In this document: piece after piece, positions 55,768 through 63,434 of the stretch | Layout: each line of letters begins with the position of its first letter | Numbering within the stretch: position 1 is the stretch's first letter | Assembly (NCBI RefSeq): GCF_001854475.1 | Contig: NZ_MNAN01000009.1 | Location: forward strand, 62,001-126,000 | DNA from: Pseudoalteromonas byunsanensis | GTDB lineage: Bacteria; Pseudomonadota; Gammaproteobacteria; Enterobacterales; Alteromonadaceae | Direction of reading: 5' to 3' | Length of the DNA: 64,000 nt | Translations under genes and position numbers: made by a program | Notes under the pieces: generated by a model | Seen by the model: the letters and a program-made list of their open reading frames with translations, nothing else | What the model was told of the DNA's origin: nothing | Databases searched by the model: none

Positions 55768-56904
55768 TTAGCCCGCATTTACATTAACAGCAATTGCATT
55801 ATCAGCACGTTGCTGTTTTTTTGCTAACCGCTTGGTTCTGTCTACCACGTCACCAACTAACTGACCACATGCAGCGTCAATATCATCACCGCGAGTACGG
55901 CGAACGATACAAGTCAGGCCCGCAGCTTGTAGTACTTTTGAAAAACGATCAATACGACTATTGCTTGAACGGCCATATTCATTCCCAGGGAATGGGTTAA
56001 ACGGGATCAAATTGATTTTAGACGGTGTACCTTTGAGCACCTTCACTAATTCATGAGCATGATCGGTACTATCGTTCACACCTTGCAGCATAACATACTC
56101 TATCGTGACGTCTTTGTTCGCCTTAGAGCCATCAATGTAACGACGACACGCAGCTAAAAACTCTTCAATCGGGTATTTTTTGTTGATTGGAACAAGCACA
56201 TCACGTAGTTCATTATTCGGAGCGTGTAGAGAGATTGCCAGCGCCACATCAATCTTCTCTTTTAAAATATCTAAGGCAGGCACAACACCTGATGTACTCA
56301 ATGTTACGCGACGTTTAGACAAACCAAATGCCCAATCGTCCATCATCAGTTCCATCGCTGGCACAACGTTGTTAAGGTTGAGTAATGGCTCACCCATTCC
56401 CATCATCACCACGTTGGTCACAGGGCGTTTTGTACTGTCGCCATCATGCATACCGATGTCTTTCGCTACACGCCACACCTGACCAATGATCTCAGAAACT
56501 TTGAGGTTGCGGTTAAAACCCTGTTGAGCCGTTGAACAGAAGGTGCACTCTAGTGCGCAGCCAACTTGTGAAGACACACACAAAGTAGCTCTGTCTTTTT
56601 CAGGGATCCAAACGGTTTCTACTTCCTGCCCCCCATCTAACAACAAAGCGTATTTGATGGTGCCGTCGCTGGCCACTTGTTTGACGGAAATTTCTGGAGC
56701 TTTTATTTCACACTCTGCAGCCAATTTCGCTTTTAGCTTTTTATTGATGTTGCTCATCTGTTCGAAGTCATCAACACCGAAGTGGTAGATCCATTTCATC
56801 ACTTGATCAGCACGAAATGGCTTTTCGCCGAATGTAGCAAATAGCTCGCGCATCCCCTCGCGGTTTAAATCAAGTAAATTAATCTTTTTCTCGGTATTGG
56901 CCAT
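55768..56904 (-). CDS. rlmN: Dual-specificity 23S rRNA/tRNA adenine C2-methyltransferase RlmN
   Basis: Radical SAM enzyme that methylates A2503 of 23S rRNA and A37 of some tRNAs. The 378 residues include the cluster motif [17 protein letters not shown] near 115. [17 protein letters not shown] is near 168 and [10 protein letters not shown] near 206. The catalytic Cys is near the C-terminus in [14 protein letters not shown]. It lies between ndk and pilW, as in related genomes. Confidence 0.97.
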   Translation of the reverse strand: MANTEKKINLLDLNREGMRELFATFGEKPFRADQVMKWIYHFGVDDFEQMSNINKKLKAKLAAECEIKAPEISVKQVASDGTIKYALLLDGGQEVETVWIPEKDRATLCVSSQVGCALECTFCSTAQQGFNRNLKVSEIIGQVWRVAKDIGMHDGDSTKRPVTNVVMMGMGEPLLNLNNVVPAMELMMDDWAFGLSKRRVTLSTSGVVPALDILKEKIDVALAISLHAPNNELRDVLVPINKKYPIEEFLAACRRYIDGSKANKDVTIEYVMLQGVNDSTDHAHELVKVLKGTPSKINLIPFNPFPGNEYGRSSNSRIDRFSKVLQAAGLTCIVRRTRGDDIDAACGQLVGDVVDRTKRLAKKQQRADNAIAVNVNAG

Positions 56905-57056
56905 GAAACAACCTCAATTCAGGTGACGGTATAACATTTATAAGGTAGCCGCACATTGTACAAAAAACGAACAGCTATAACAATCCTAGCACGCGTGCTT
57001 TGCTAAATATTCAAAATGAGAATGGACTAAACCTTTAGCAAAACATTCTAGGGACG

Positions 57057-57078
57057 AAAAAAGGGCTCTAAAGCCCTT
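57057..57078 (-). terminator. Terminator after ndk
   Basis: AAGGGCT/AGCCCTT with a 4-nt loop, followed on the minus strand by a T run, 24 nt past the ndk stop. Confidence 0.87.
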
Positions 57079-57101
57079 CTTTCATGCTCACTGACTCGAA
57101 A

Positions 57102-57533
57102 TTAACGAGTACGTGGGCAGATTTCTTCTTCAGCGAAGAAGTAAGCGATTTCGCGAGCAGCTGATTCAGGTGCGTCTGAACCGTGTACCGCGTTCTCGTC
57201 GATGCTGTCTGCGTAGTCAGCACGTAAAGTACCAGCTAGTGCTTCAGCAGGGTTAGTAGCACCCATGATTTCACGGTTCTTACGAACTGCATCTTCACCT
57301 TCAAGAACCTGAACCATTACAGGACCTGAAGTCATGAAAGAAACTAAAGCACCAAAGAAAGGACGCTCTTTGTGCTCTGCGTAGAAACCTTCAGCTTTCT
57401 CTTGAGAAAGGTGAACCATTTTAGAAGCAACGATCTTAAGACCAGCTGATTCGAAACGGTTATAGATTGCACCGATGTGGTTTTTAGCTACCGCATCAGG
57501 CTTGATGATTGAAAAAGTACGCTCTAAAGCCAT
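57102..57533 (-). CDS. ndk: Nucleoside diphosphate kinase
   Basis: Balances nucleoside triphosphates by a phosphohistidine ping-pong. The 143 residues begin [21 protein letters not shown]. The active-site His is in [17 protein letters not shown] near 118. [15 protein letters not shown] is also diagnostic. Monocistronic, with a strong terminator. Confidence 0.98.
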   Translation of the reverse strand: MALERTFSIIKPDAVAKNHIGAIYNRFESAGLKIVASKMVHLSQEKAEGFYAEHKERPFFGALVSFMTSGPVMVQVLEGEDAVRKNREIMGATNPAEALAGTLRADYADSIDENAVHGSDAPESAAREIAYFFAEEEICPRTR

Positions 57534-57669
57534 CTTTTTTGCTCCAAAATAGTTTGTGATTATTGACGGGCGCGAATTATACGCGTTTTAGCTGCAAAAA
57601 CCTACTACATTTACCTGCTATGTTGCGAAGTTAATGCGCAAGCAAACGGCATTCCTAATAAAACAATTT

Positions 57670-57683
57670 ATGATCTACATCAA
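57670..57683. promoter_or_regulatory. FNR-type box upstream of trhP-yfhL
   Basis: ATGAT-CTAC-ATCAA matches TTGAT-N4-ATCAA at nine of ten positions. Its centre lies 41.5 bp upstream of the start point predicted from the -10 at 57706, the classic class II activator position. Confidence 0.65.
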
Positions 57684-57705
57684 AATATCCCCTTCATACA
57701 TCTCT

Positions 57706-57711
57706 TATACT
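57706..57711 (+). promoter_or_regulatory. -10 element of trhP-yfhL
   Basis: TATACT, with no recognisable -35 at the proper distance, consistent with an activator-dependent promoter. Confidence 0.55.
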
Positions 57712-57788
57712 GCCCCGCTTTTTTATTTCAGTGTCAATTTTGACCCCAACAGCTGGCTTGTACCCAGTTCAATGTATGAGGTTTTACT

Positions 57789-59147
57789 ATGTTTGTACCA
57801 GAACTCCTTTCGCCTGCGGGTAGTTTAAAGAATATGCGTTACGCTTTTGCGTACGGTGCTGATGCCGTCTATGCGGGTCAACCACGCTATAGCCTACGTG
57901 TTCGCAATAACGAATTTGATTTAGATAATTTGGCACTGGGTATTAACGAAGCCCACCAACAAAACAAAAAACTTTACGTCGTTTCAAACATCGCACCGCA
58001 CAATAGCAAAGTAAAAACTTACTTACGCGATATTGAGCCGGTGATTGCCATGCAACCCGATGCGCTGATCATGTCAGACCCTGGTCTCATTATGCTAGTA
58101 CGTGATAAATGGCCAGATATGCCCATCCACCTATCTGTACAAGCCAATGCGGTTAACTATGCCAGCGTGCAATTTTGGGCCAAGCAAGGGATTGAGCGCG
58201 TGATCTTATCTCGAGAACTCTCACTGGAAGAAATCGCTGAAATTCGCGAACTGTGTCCACAAACCGAGCTAGAAGTCTTTGTACATGGCGCATTGTGTAT
58301 GGCCTATTCTGGACGCTGTTTGTTATCTGGATATATTAATAAGCGCGATCCAAACCAAGGCACCTGTACCAACGCTTGTCGTTGGGAATATGACGTAAAA
58401 CCGGGCAAAGAAACCGAAACGGGTGAGGTAGTACACAAAATAGACCCTAAATCCGTTATTCCAACGCTCGGTGAAGGCCAACCCACTTCTGAAGTGTTTA
58501 TGCTCGAAGAACAAGGCCGCCCTGGTGAATACATGCCCGCATTTGAAGATGAGCATGGTACTTATATCATGAACTCTAAAGATTTGCGTGCCGTGCAGTA
58601 TGTGGATCAGCTCACTAAAATGGGCGTACATAGTTTGAAAATAGAAGGCCGTACTAAGTCTTTCTATTATGTTGCTCGAACAGCGCAAGTGTATCGTAAA
58701 GCCATCGACGACGCTGTTGCTGGTAAGCCTTTTGATCCAAACCTGATGCACACCCTAGAGAACTTAGCTCATCGTGGATATACCGAGGGCTTTTTAAAGC
58801 GTCATGCCCATCAAGACTACCAAAACTATGAATATGGTCACTCAGTGTCTGATAAGCAACAGTTTGTTGGTGAAGTGCTAGGCCGCCACGATAATGGCTT
58901 GGTAGAAATTGATGTGAAAAACAAGTTCTGTACTGGACACAGTCTTGAGCTGATGACTCCGCAGGGTAATATTGCCTTTAACCTAGAGCATATGGAGAAC
59001 AAAAAAGGTGAACGCATTGACGATGCCAAAGGCTCTGGTCACATCGTAAAAATTCCATTGCCTGAAGACATCAATTTAGATCACGCTATTTTAATGCGTA
59101 ATCTAGATGACAACCAAGACACACGTAATCCATTTAAAAAGGCCTAA
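57789..59147 (+). CDS. trhP: tRNA 5-hydroxyuridine synthesis protein TrhP (YegQ, peptidase U32 family)
   Basis: Required for the prephenate-dependent, oxygen-independent formation of ho5U34, a precursor of cmo5U in tRNA. The 452 residues start ELLSPAGSLKNMRYAFAYGA and carry the U32 signature EVFVHGALCMAYSGRCLLSG near 159. SGYINKRDPNQGTCTNACRW near 177 gives the conserved cysteines thought to bind an iron-sulfur cluster. A C-terminal domain follows from about 360. GAGG lies 8 nt before the ATG. yfhL begins 2 bp after its stop, and an FNR-like box precedes it. Confidence 0.95.
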   Translation: MFVPELLSPAGSLKNMRYAFAYGADAVYAGQPRYSLRVRNNEFDLDNLALGINEAHQQNKKLYVVSNIAPHNSKVKTYLRDIEPVIAMQPDALIMSDPGLIMLVRDKWPDMPIHLSVQANAVNYASVQFWAKQGIERVILSRELSLEEIAEIRELCPQTELEVFVHGALCMAYSGRCLLSGYINKRDPNQGTCTNACRWEYDVKPGKETETGEVVHKIDPKSVIPTLGEGQPTSEVFMLEEQGRPGEYMPAFEDEHGTYIMNSKDLRAVQYVDQLTKMGVHSLKIEGRTKSFYYVARTAQVYRKAIDDAVAGKPFDPNLMHTLENLAHRGYTEGFLKRHAHQDYQNYEYGHSVSDKQQFVGEVLGRHDNGLVEIDVKNKFCTGHSLELMTPQGNIAFNLEHMENKKGERIDDAKGSGHIVKIPLPEDINLDHAILMRNLDDNQDTRNPFKKA

Positions 59148-59149
59148 TC

Positions 59150-59401
59150 ATGGCGTTGATGATCAATTCCAAATGCATCAACTGTGATATGTGTGACCCT
59201 GAATGCCCGAATCAGGCCATCTATTTTGGTGAAAAAATCTATGAGATTGACCCAAATAAGTGTACTGAGTGTGTCGGGCACTATGATACTCCCACCTGTG
59301 TGAGTGTGTGTCCAATTGACTGCATCAAGCCTGATCCCAATCACAAAGAAGACTTAGATACATTGGCACAAAAGTACTTGCGTTTGACAGGTCAAATCTA
59401 A
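59150..59401 (+). CDS. yfhL: YfhL-type 4Fe-4S ferredoxin
   Basis: An 83-residue soluble ferredoxin with two 4Fe-4S sites: CINCDMCDPECP near 9-20 and CTECVGHYDTPTCVSVCP near 38-55. The spacer between the second-cluster cysteines is the longer type found in YfhL. It is 2 bp after trhP, so both are translated from one mRNA. A role in supplying electrons or clusters to TrhP is inferred from this adjacency. Confidence 0.94.
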   Translation: MALMINSKCINCDMCDPECPNQAIYFGEKIYEIDPNKCTECVGHYDTPTCVSVCPIDCIKPDPNHKEDLDTLAQKYLRLTGQI

Positions 59402-59451
59402 CTCTCATCTGAACTAGCTTTATGACCAGCTAGTTCAGATTATTTAAGCTA

Positions 59452-59895
59452 TTAGGGCCCCAAAAAGCGACTGGGTTCATAGGCGTCGACATCTTGTAGC
59501 TGAGTGAACTTCCTCTCCAACACACTAAAATAAATGGGCATCTTCATTTTAAGGCGACGCAAGCGCTGGTAATGATACTTATCCAACTGAGTGTTGCTCA
59601 ATAAGTAATCTAATAGCTTTTTCTGCTCTGCGCTTGTATAAGCGGCTCTGAAAGGGATCACCCTATCTAGCAGTAAATGCAGGCTGTCTCTGCCAAACTT
59701 ATAGCCATTTAAATATGGAAATGCCTCGGTTAACTCTAATGCACGGCCATAGTTACGCTCATATATCGCTTCGTACATCACAGACGGAGATGCTTTACCG
59801 ACTGCTCGATAATCATTCAAAAATTGATGGTAATCACCCGTTTCAAACTCCAAAAAAGCAGCTTTATAAAAATCAATATACCATGCGTTTTGCAT
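59452..59895 (-). CDS. Hypothetical protein, possibly 5'-truncated
   Basis: A 147-residue open frame from the ATG at 59895, no recognised family. It is rich in Tyr, Leu and Arg, with helical character (KAAFLEFETGDYHQFLNDYR; LHLLLDRVIPFRAAYTSAEQ) and no membrane segment. Protein-like sequence continues upstream of the ATG, without a start codon other than GTG, to an in-frame stop at 59938-59940. That suggests the front of a longer gene has been lost. No ribosome site is evident. It could be a decaying gene or could start at the GTG at 59898. Confidence 0.5.
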   Translation of the reverse strand: MQNAWYIDFYKAAFLEFETGDYHQFLNDYRAVGKASPSVMYEAIYERNYGRALELTEAFPYLNGYKFGRDSLHLLLDRVIPFRAAYTSAEQKKLLDYLLSNTQLDKYHYQRLRRLKMKMPIYFSVLERKFTQLQDVDAYEPSRFLGP

Positions 59896-60100
59896 CACGA
59901 TATCAAGCGCTTTATGGCCAATATTTGTAAACAGACGTTACGCTAAATAGTTTTGTTCATGGGGAAGAGATTGATTACCTAATTATATAATTTTTGGTTT
60001 TATTTCACTTATCCCGTCCACAATACTGTCTATTTTAGATAAATGTTCAGCACCTCCTTTTCATATCCCCACTAAACAACAAACAGCCTAGAAATTATCA

Positions 60101-60553
60101 CTACTCACTTTCATTAAAAATGATATTTCCATACTCCCCCCATTGCTCTAACATCTTTTCATATTCCAGATTACTATTATAGCAACCAGAAAAGTTAACA
60201 AGTGTTCCATCTTTGTATTTAATATCAAATCTAACCTTCCTAATCCAATTCCTATGCTTATAGCTATAAATAAAATAAAAACCTAAATACTTTAACTCAT
60301 CCAGTGGAATTCTTTTATCATCAAAACAAACAGCATCGCTAGTCAAAAAGATATCATTCGCCCCTTTAAAGTACGAGTATAATGAGTAGATAAAATAAAC
60401 CATAAAAAATGGTGTTAGGAAGTACAAAATCTTTTCTTTCCCATAATCAACTAAACTTTCATTAAAATACCAATACACACCTTGGCTTGAGAAAAAAAAT
60501 GACAAAACAATTTCATAGTTAATCTTTTTCTTTTTTAGATGTAATTTCTTCAT
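60101..60553 (-). CDS. Small hypothetical membrane protein
   Basis: A 150-residue protein without known family. It starts with a lysine-rich segment (MKKLHLKKKK), then two hydrophobic stretches near 15-30 and 42-62, then a soluble part with many Tyr and Phe. The fold of two membrane spans plus a PH-like cytosolic tail (FDDKRIPLDELKYLGFYFIY) is only a guess. I chose the ATG at 60553 because it overlaps the stop of the small gene upstream in an ATGA arrangement. Its base composition is clearly more AT-rich than the neighbouring genes, which hints at transfer or relaxed selection. Confidence 0.6.
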   Translation of the reverse strand: MKKLHLKKKKINYEIVLSFFFSSQGVYWYFNESLVDYGKEKILYFLTPFFMVYFIYSLYSYFKGANDIFLTSDAVCFDDKRIPLDELKYLGFYFIYSYKHRNWIRKVRFDIKYKDGTLVNFSGCYNSNLEYEKMLEQWGEYGNIIFNESE

Positions 60554-60732
60554 ACTTTCCATAAAAACACAGTGGATACATTACTCTCCACTTGTTGTAA
60601 AAACCAACTTTGGTAATGTGCTGTTACTATAATAATTAGTTTTAAGTACCAAAACCCTACTTCGCTAATTTCTACACATACCTTTGCTATAAGCCAACTA
60701 ATTCTATCGTAATAATGGGTCTTTTCACTCAT
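60550..60732 (-). CDS. Possible 60-residue protein coupled to the membrane protein gene
   Basis: The frame from the ATG at 60732 reads MSEKTHYYDRISWLIAKVC and ends STVFLWKV. Its TGA overlaps the ATG of the next gene. It contains one moderately hydrophobic stretch near 28-40. There is no clear ribosome site, so it rests mainly on the ATGA overlap and plausible composition. Confidence 0.35.
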   Translation of the reverse strand: MSEKTHYYDRISWLIAKVCVEISEVGFWYLKLIIIVTAHYQSWFLQQVESNVSTVFLWKV

Positions 60733-60746
60733 CTGGGACTGAACAA

Positions 60747-60775
60747 ACAAAAAAGGCTCACATGGTGAGCCTTTT
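60747..60775 (-). terminator. Terminator after the porin gene
   Basis: GGCTCAC/GTGAGCC with a 3-nt loop is flanked by A and T runs, 20 nt past the porin stop. Confidence 0.9.
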
Positions 60776-60795
60776 GGTGGGAATCTTCTATTTGA

Positions 60796-61725
60796 TTAGA
60801 ATTTGTATTCGATGCCTAAACCTAGGTAATCACGCTCAACTTGGTTATCACCATCAAATGTTGAGTAGAAACCGTATAGTTTAGTCGCTTTGTTTAGCTT
60901 GTGGTCGATACCGATTGAAATACCATCTAGCTTGTCGCCTTGGTCAAAATCAAGTACCTGATATTGTGCTTTTAACGTGTTTGCACCAAAGCTGTACGCG
61001 GCATTTAGCAAGTAGCCATCAGCTTCTTCAGAGCCGTCAACTTTCTCTTGCATTTGATATATAGCGCCAAGTTTAAAGTCAGCTACTTTACCTTGTACTG
61101 AGAAACGTACCGCATCGCGACCTTTTACTTCGCTATCTACAGCAACTGCTGCGTAGATAGATGATTTTTTCAAACCACTGTCGCCGTAAGTTAGCGCAGT
61201 TGAAAAACCATTTTCACCGTCTTTTTTGTCTTCAGCGATGTAAGTACCTAACACTTTAAAACCATTGAAGCTCGCAGACTTATAAGAAATTGAGTTACCT
61301 AAACGGTTTTCACCCTTGAATAAGTTTTTGATGTCACCTTCAAGGTCGTTGAATAAATCAAGCTTGCCTTGTGATTGCTTAAACGCTGTATCGTTGCGGC
61401 CAATAACTACTTCACCAAAGCTACCTTTTAAACCCACGTATTGGTTACGTGCTGTGATGTTGTCATCTTCACCTTTTGAATCAGCGTCAGACAAATCTAC
61501 CTGAAACTCAAGTTTGTAGATAACTTCCAGACCACCTTCTAGTTTTTCAGCGCCTTTGAAACCAAAGCGAGATGCATTACTTTTGATCTCTGTCGCTGAA
61601 CCTTCACCTTCATCACTTGATTGCAGTGAAACGTTCGCTTTACCGTATACTGTTACATCAGCATAGGCATTTAATGAAAGCGCACTCAATACAGAGAACA
61701 AAAGTGCAGAGTTAGTCAGTTTCAT
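60796..61725 (-). CDS. Gram-negative porin
   Basis: Outer-membrane diffusion channel of 309 residues. The signal peptide (MKLTNSALLFSVLSALSLNA) is cleaved before ADVTVYGKANVSLQ. Alternating beta-strand pattern and aromatic girdle residues run throughout, with the loop PxExE-type sequence replaced by acidic stretches such as DLSDADSKGEDDN. The C-terminus ends in IEYKF, the terminal Phe expected for BAM recognition. Ion or solute preference is unknown. Start has GAGGA 8 nt upstream. Confidence 0.93.
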   Translation of the reverse strand: MKLTNSALLFSVLSALSLNAYADVTVYGKANVSLQSSDEGEGSATEIKSNASRFGFKGAEKLEGGLEVIYKLEFQVDLSDADSKGEDDNITARNQYVGLKGSFGEVVIGRNDTAFKQSQGKLDLFNDLEGDIKNLFKGENRLGNSISYKSASFNGFKVLGTYIAEDKKDGENGFSTALTYGDSGLKKSSIYAAVAVDSEVKGRDAVRFSVQGKVADFKLGAIYQMQEKVDGSEEADGYLLNAAYSFGANTLKAQYQVLDFDQGDKLDGISIGIDHKLNKATKLYGFYSTFDGDNQVERDYLGLGIEYKF

Positions 61726-61765
61726 GTGTATTTCCTCAATATCGCAACACGTTAATTTTCAAAAC

Positions 61766-61786
61766 AAGCGCAGTTTGCCAGCGCTT
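61766..61786. repeat. AAGCGC/GCGCTT inverted repeat ahead of the porin
   Basis: A perfect 6-bp dyad with a 9-bp spacer lies 41 bp before the porin start codon. It could be a leader hairpin or an operator. Confidence 0.45.
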
Positions 61787-61939
61787 AATGACAGAAATAT
61801 TACACACACTTAAAAGCAGTAAAAAAACTGACTTAAATATGAAATCATAAAGAAACATTTGAAAATATTTCAACAATAACAATAGAGTAAAAAATTACCC
61901 AAAAAGAAAACATGTCATAAAAAAACAATACAAATGACA

Positions 61940-62785
61940 TTATTTTAATGACATAAGCAAACTTGTAATGGTTTCTATCTGTTCTTTTTGCTCATTATCT
62001 TTGTGATAAGCGATAAAAATTTCTCGTGATACCTGATCAACACAGTCAATATGAAATAGCTTACCTTGTTCGATCATATCTTGGGCCAGAGCTTGCGGAA
62101 TAAAGGCACTGCCACCACATTGCATGATTAAATCTAGCGCAATTCTGCCGGTGCTGGTTCTAAAGTAAGGTGGTGTTGTGCCTGCAAACTGCTTAGCATG
62201 CCACAACGAAAAAGCAGTTCCCCAATCAACATATACGTACTGATTGTTAAAAAATGCCAATGCGTCTTCACACTCAAAGGTACTCACCGGAATAATTGGC
62301 AGATCACGAATAGGCTCGACGACTAACTCATCGACTTTTGGGGGATCAAACAACACAGCCAGATCTAGTGTACGTTCAAGTAACAGCCTGGTGCTCTCTT
62401 GCTGCGCTTTAACTTCAGCAACCAAAGAAACCCCTGGCATTGCGGCAACGATATTATTGATACCAAATTGCAAAAATGCATCCCAAATATTGGGGGTGCC
62501 TGAGAGTGAAAGCTGTTTATGCATGTTATTCGCCAGTGCAACATCAACCTTGGCCCGCTGCATTCCCGTCAAGATCATGGTGGCGTGAGGTAATAATCGT
62601 TCACCTGGCGCTGTCAGCTGAATATTGTTACGCTGACGAATGAACAAATTCACCCCTAAGCTTTGCTCTAATTGGCGAATTCTGAAACTCACAGCCGATT
62701 GAGTTATATACAAATTTTCTGCAGCTCGACCAAAATGACGAGTCTTTACTACTTCCACAAAAGTTTTTAACAGATCTATGTCCAC
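61940..62785 (-). CDS. hdfR: LysR-type transcriptional regulator HdfR
   Basis: A 281-residue LysR regulator. The N-terminal winged helix (MDIDLLKTFVEVVKTRHFGR, then AAENLYITQSAVSFRIRQLE) is almost identical in pattern to E. coli HdfR, a repressor of flagellar genes and activator of glutamate synthase. RNNIQLTAPGERLLP continues the match. The effector domain is more divergent. It is divergent from maoP (87 bp apart), as in E. coli, which makes the assignment secure by context. Autoregulation from the shared region is likely. Confidence 0.9.
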   Translation of the reverse strand: MDIDLLKTFVEVVKTRHFGRAAENLYITQSAVSFRIRQLEQSLGVNLFIRQRNNIQLTAPGERLLPHATMILTGMQRAKVDVALANNMHKQLSLSGTPNIWDAFLQFGINNIVAAMPGVSLVAEVKAQQESTRLLLERTLDLAVLFDPPKVDELVVEPIRDLPIIPVSTFECEDALAFFNNQYVYVDWGTAFSLWHAKQFAGTTPPYFRTSTGRIALDLIMQCGGSAFIPQALAQDMIEQGKLFHIDCVDQVSREIFIAYHKDNEQKEQIETITSLLMSLK

Positions 62786-62872
62786 TTTTGTTCCTTACGA
62801 TAAAAAAAACTTGTTTAAAAAATTTCTATTCCTGATCCATACTCCACCCAATATCAAAGTGAGGATTTAGTT

Positions 62873-63244
62873 ATGGAACAAAACCTAGCGAACTTACATA
62901 ACGCCTTTGCATGCCCACGCGCCTTTTACGACGACGCCAATTTTCCAAGAGGCTTTAGCCGCAGCGGTCACTTTACGCTCGCTGAAGCTCAGGTCTTAGA
63001 GCAACATGGTGTAATACTAAAAAGCTTATACAACAAAGATTGTGAACCACAAAATAGTTTTCAACTTCAGTTTGTTAATGTAATGGATGGTCACCTACCG
63101 CCAACCAATGTTTTTGAACGAGCTTGGGCTAAATACCTCAAGCTTACGACGTGCAAGACTAAATTTCACACACTTTTTGGCCGCTCAAGAATTGTGCCTG
63201 ACCCATCTATGCAACAATATAGCAGCGCTGACGACGAGCTATAA
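62873..63244 (+). CDS. maoP: Macrodomain Ori protein MaoP (YifE family)
   Basis: A 123-residue member of the YifE/MaoP family that in E. coli organises the Ori macrodomain together with the DNA site maoS. Conserved parts are YDDANFPRGFSRSGHFTLAE near 19-38, LEQHG, and the segment ERAWAKYLKL with FHTLFG near 80-100. GAGG lies 8 nt before the ATG. The hdfR/maoP divergent arrangement is conserved. The 3' side has a 46-bp near-palindrome. Confidence 0.9.
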   Translation: MEQNLANLHNAFACPRAFYDDANFPRGFSRSGHFTLAEAQVLEQHGVILKSLYNKDCEPQNSFQLQFVNVMDGHLPPTNVFERAWAKYLKLTTCKTKFHTLFGRSRIVPDPSMQQYSSADDEL

Positions 63245-63251
63245 GTTAATT

Positions 63252-63297
63252 AGGTGCAGTGTATATAAAGCATTAATGTTTTGTATACTCTGCACCT
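63252..63297. repeat. 46-bp near-perfect palindrome after maoP
   Basis: Two 23-nt arms match at 20 of 23 positions, starting AGGTGCAG and ending CTGCACCT with CATTAATG at the centre. It lies 8 nt after the maoP stop. No T run follows. Confidence 0.8.
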
Positions 63298-63434
63298 GAC
63301 AGCCAAGCCTAATCAGACCCATTTAACTTACAAAAAAGAAATATAAAGCATTATTCTAGACTAACCTATAGCATTGCTTTTTGCCCAAGATCAGTTTACA
63401 ACTAACAAGTAAACTAGAATAACAAGGCTAGGTT

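Noticed and set aside
55486-55827. 113-codon plus-strand frame antisense to the pilW start and rlmN end.
   Set aside because: Both minus-strand genes are clear family members; the antisense frame has low complexity and no ribosome site.
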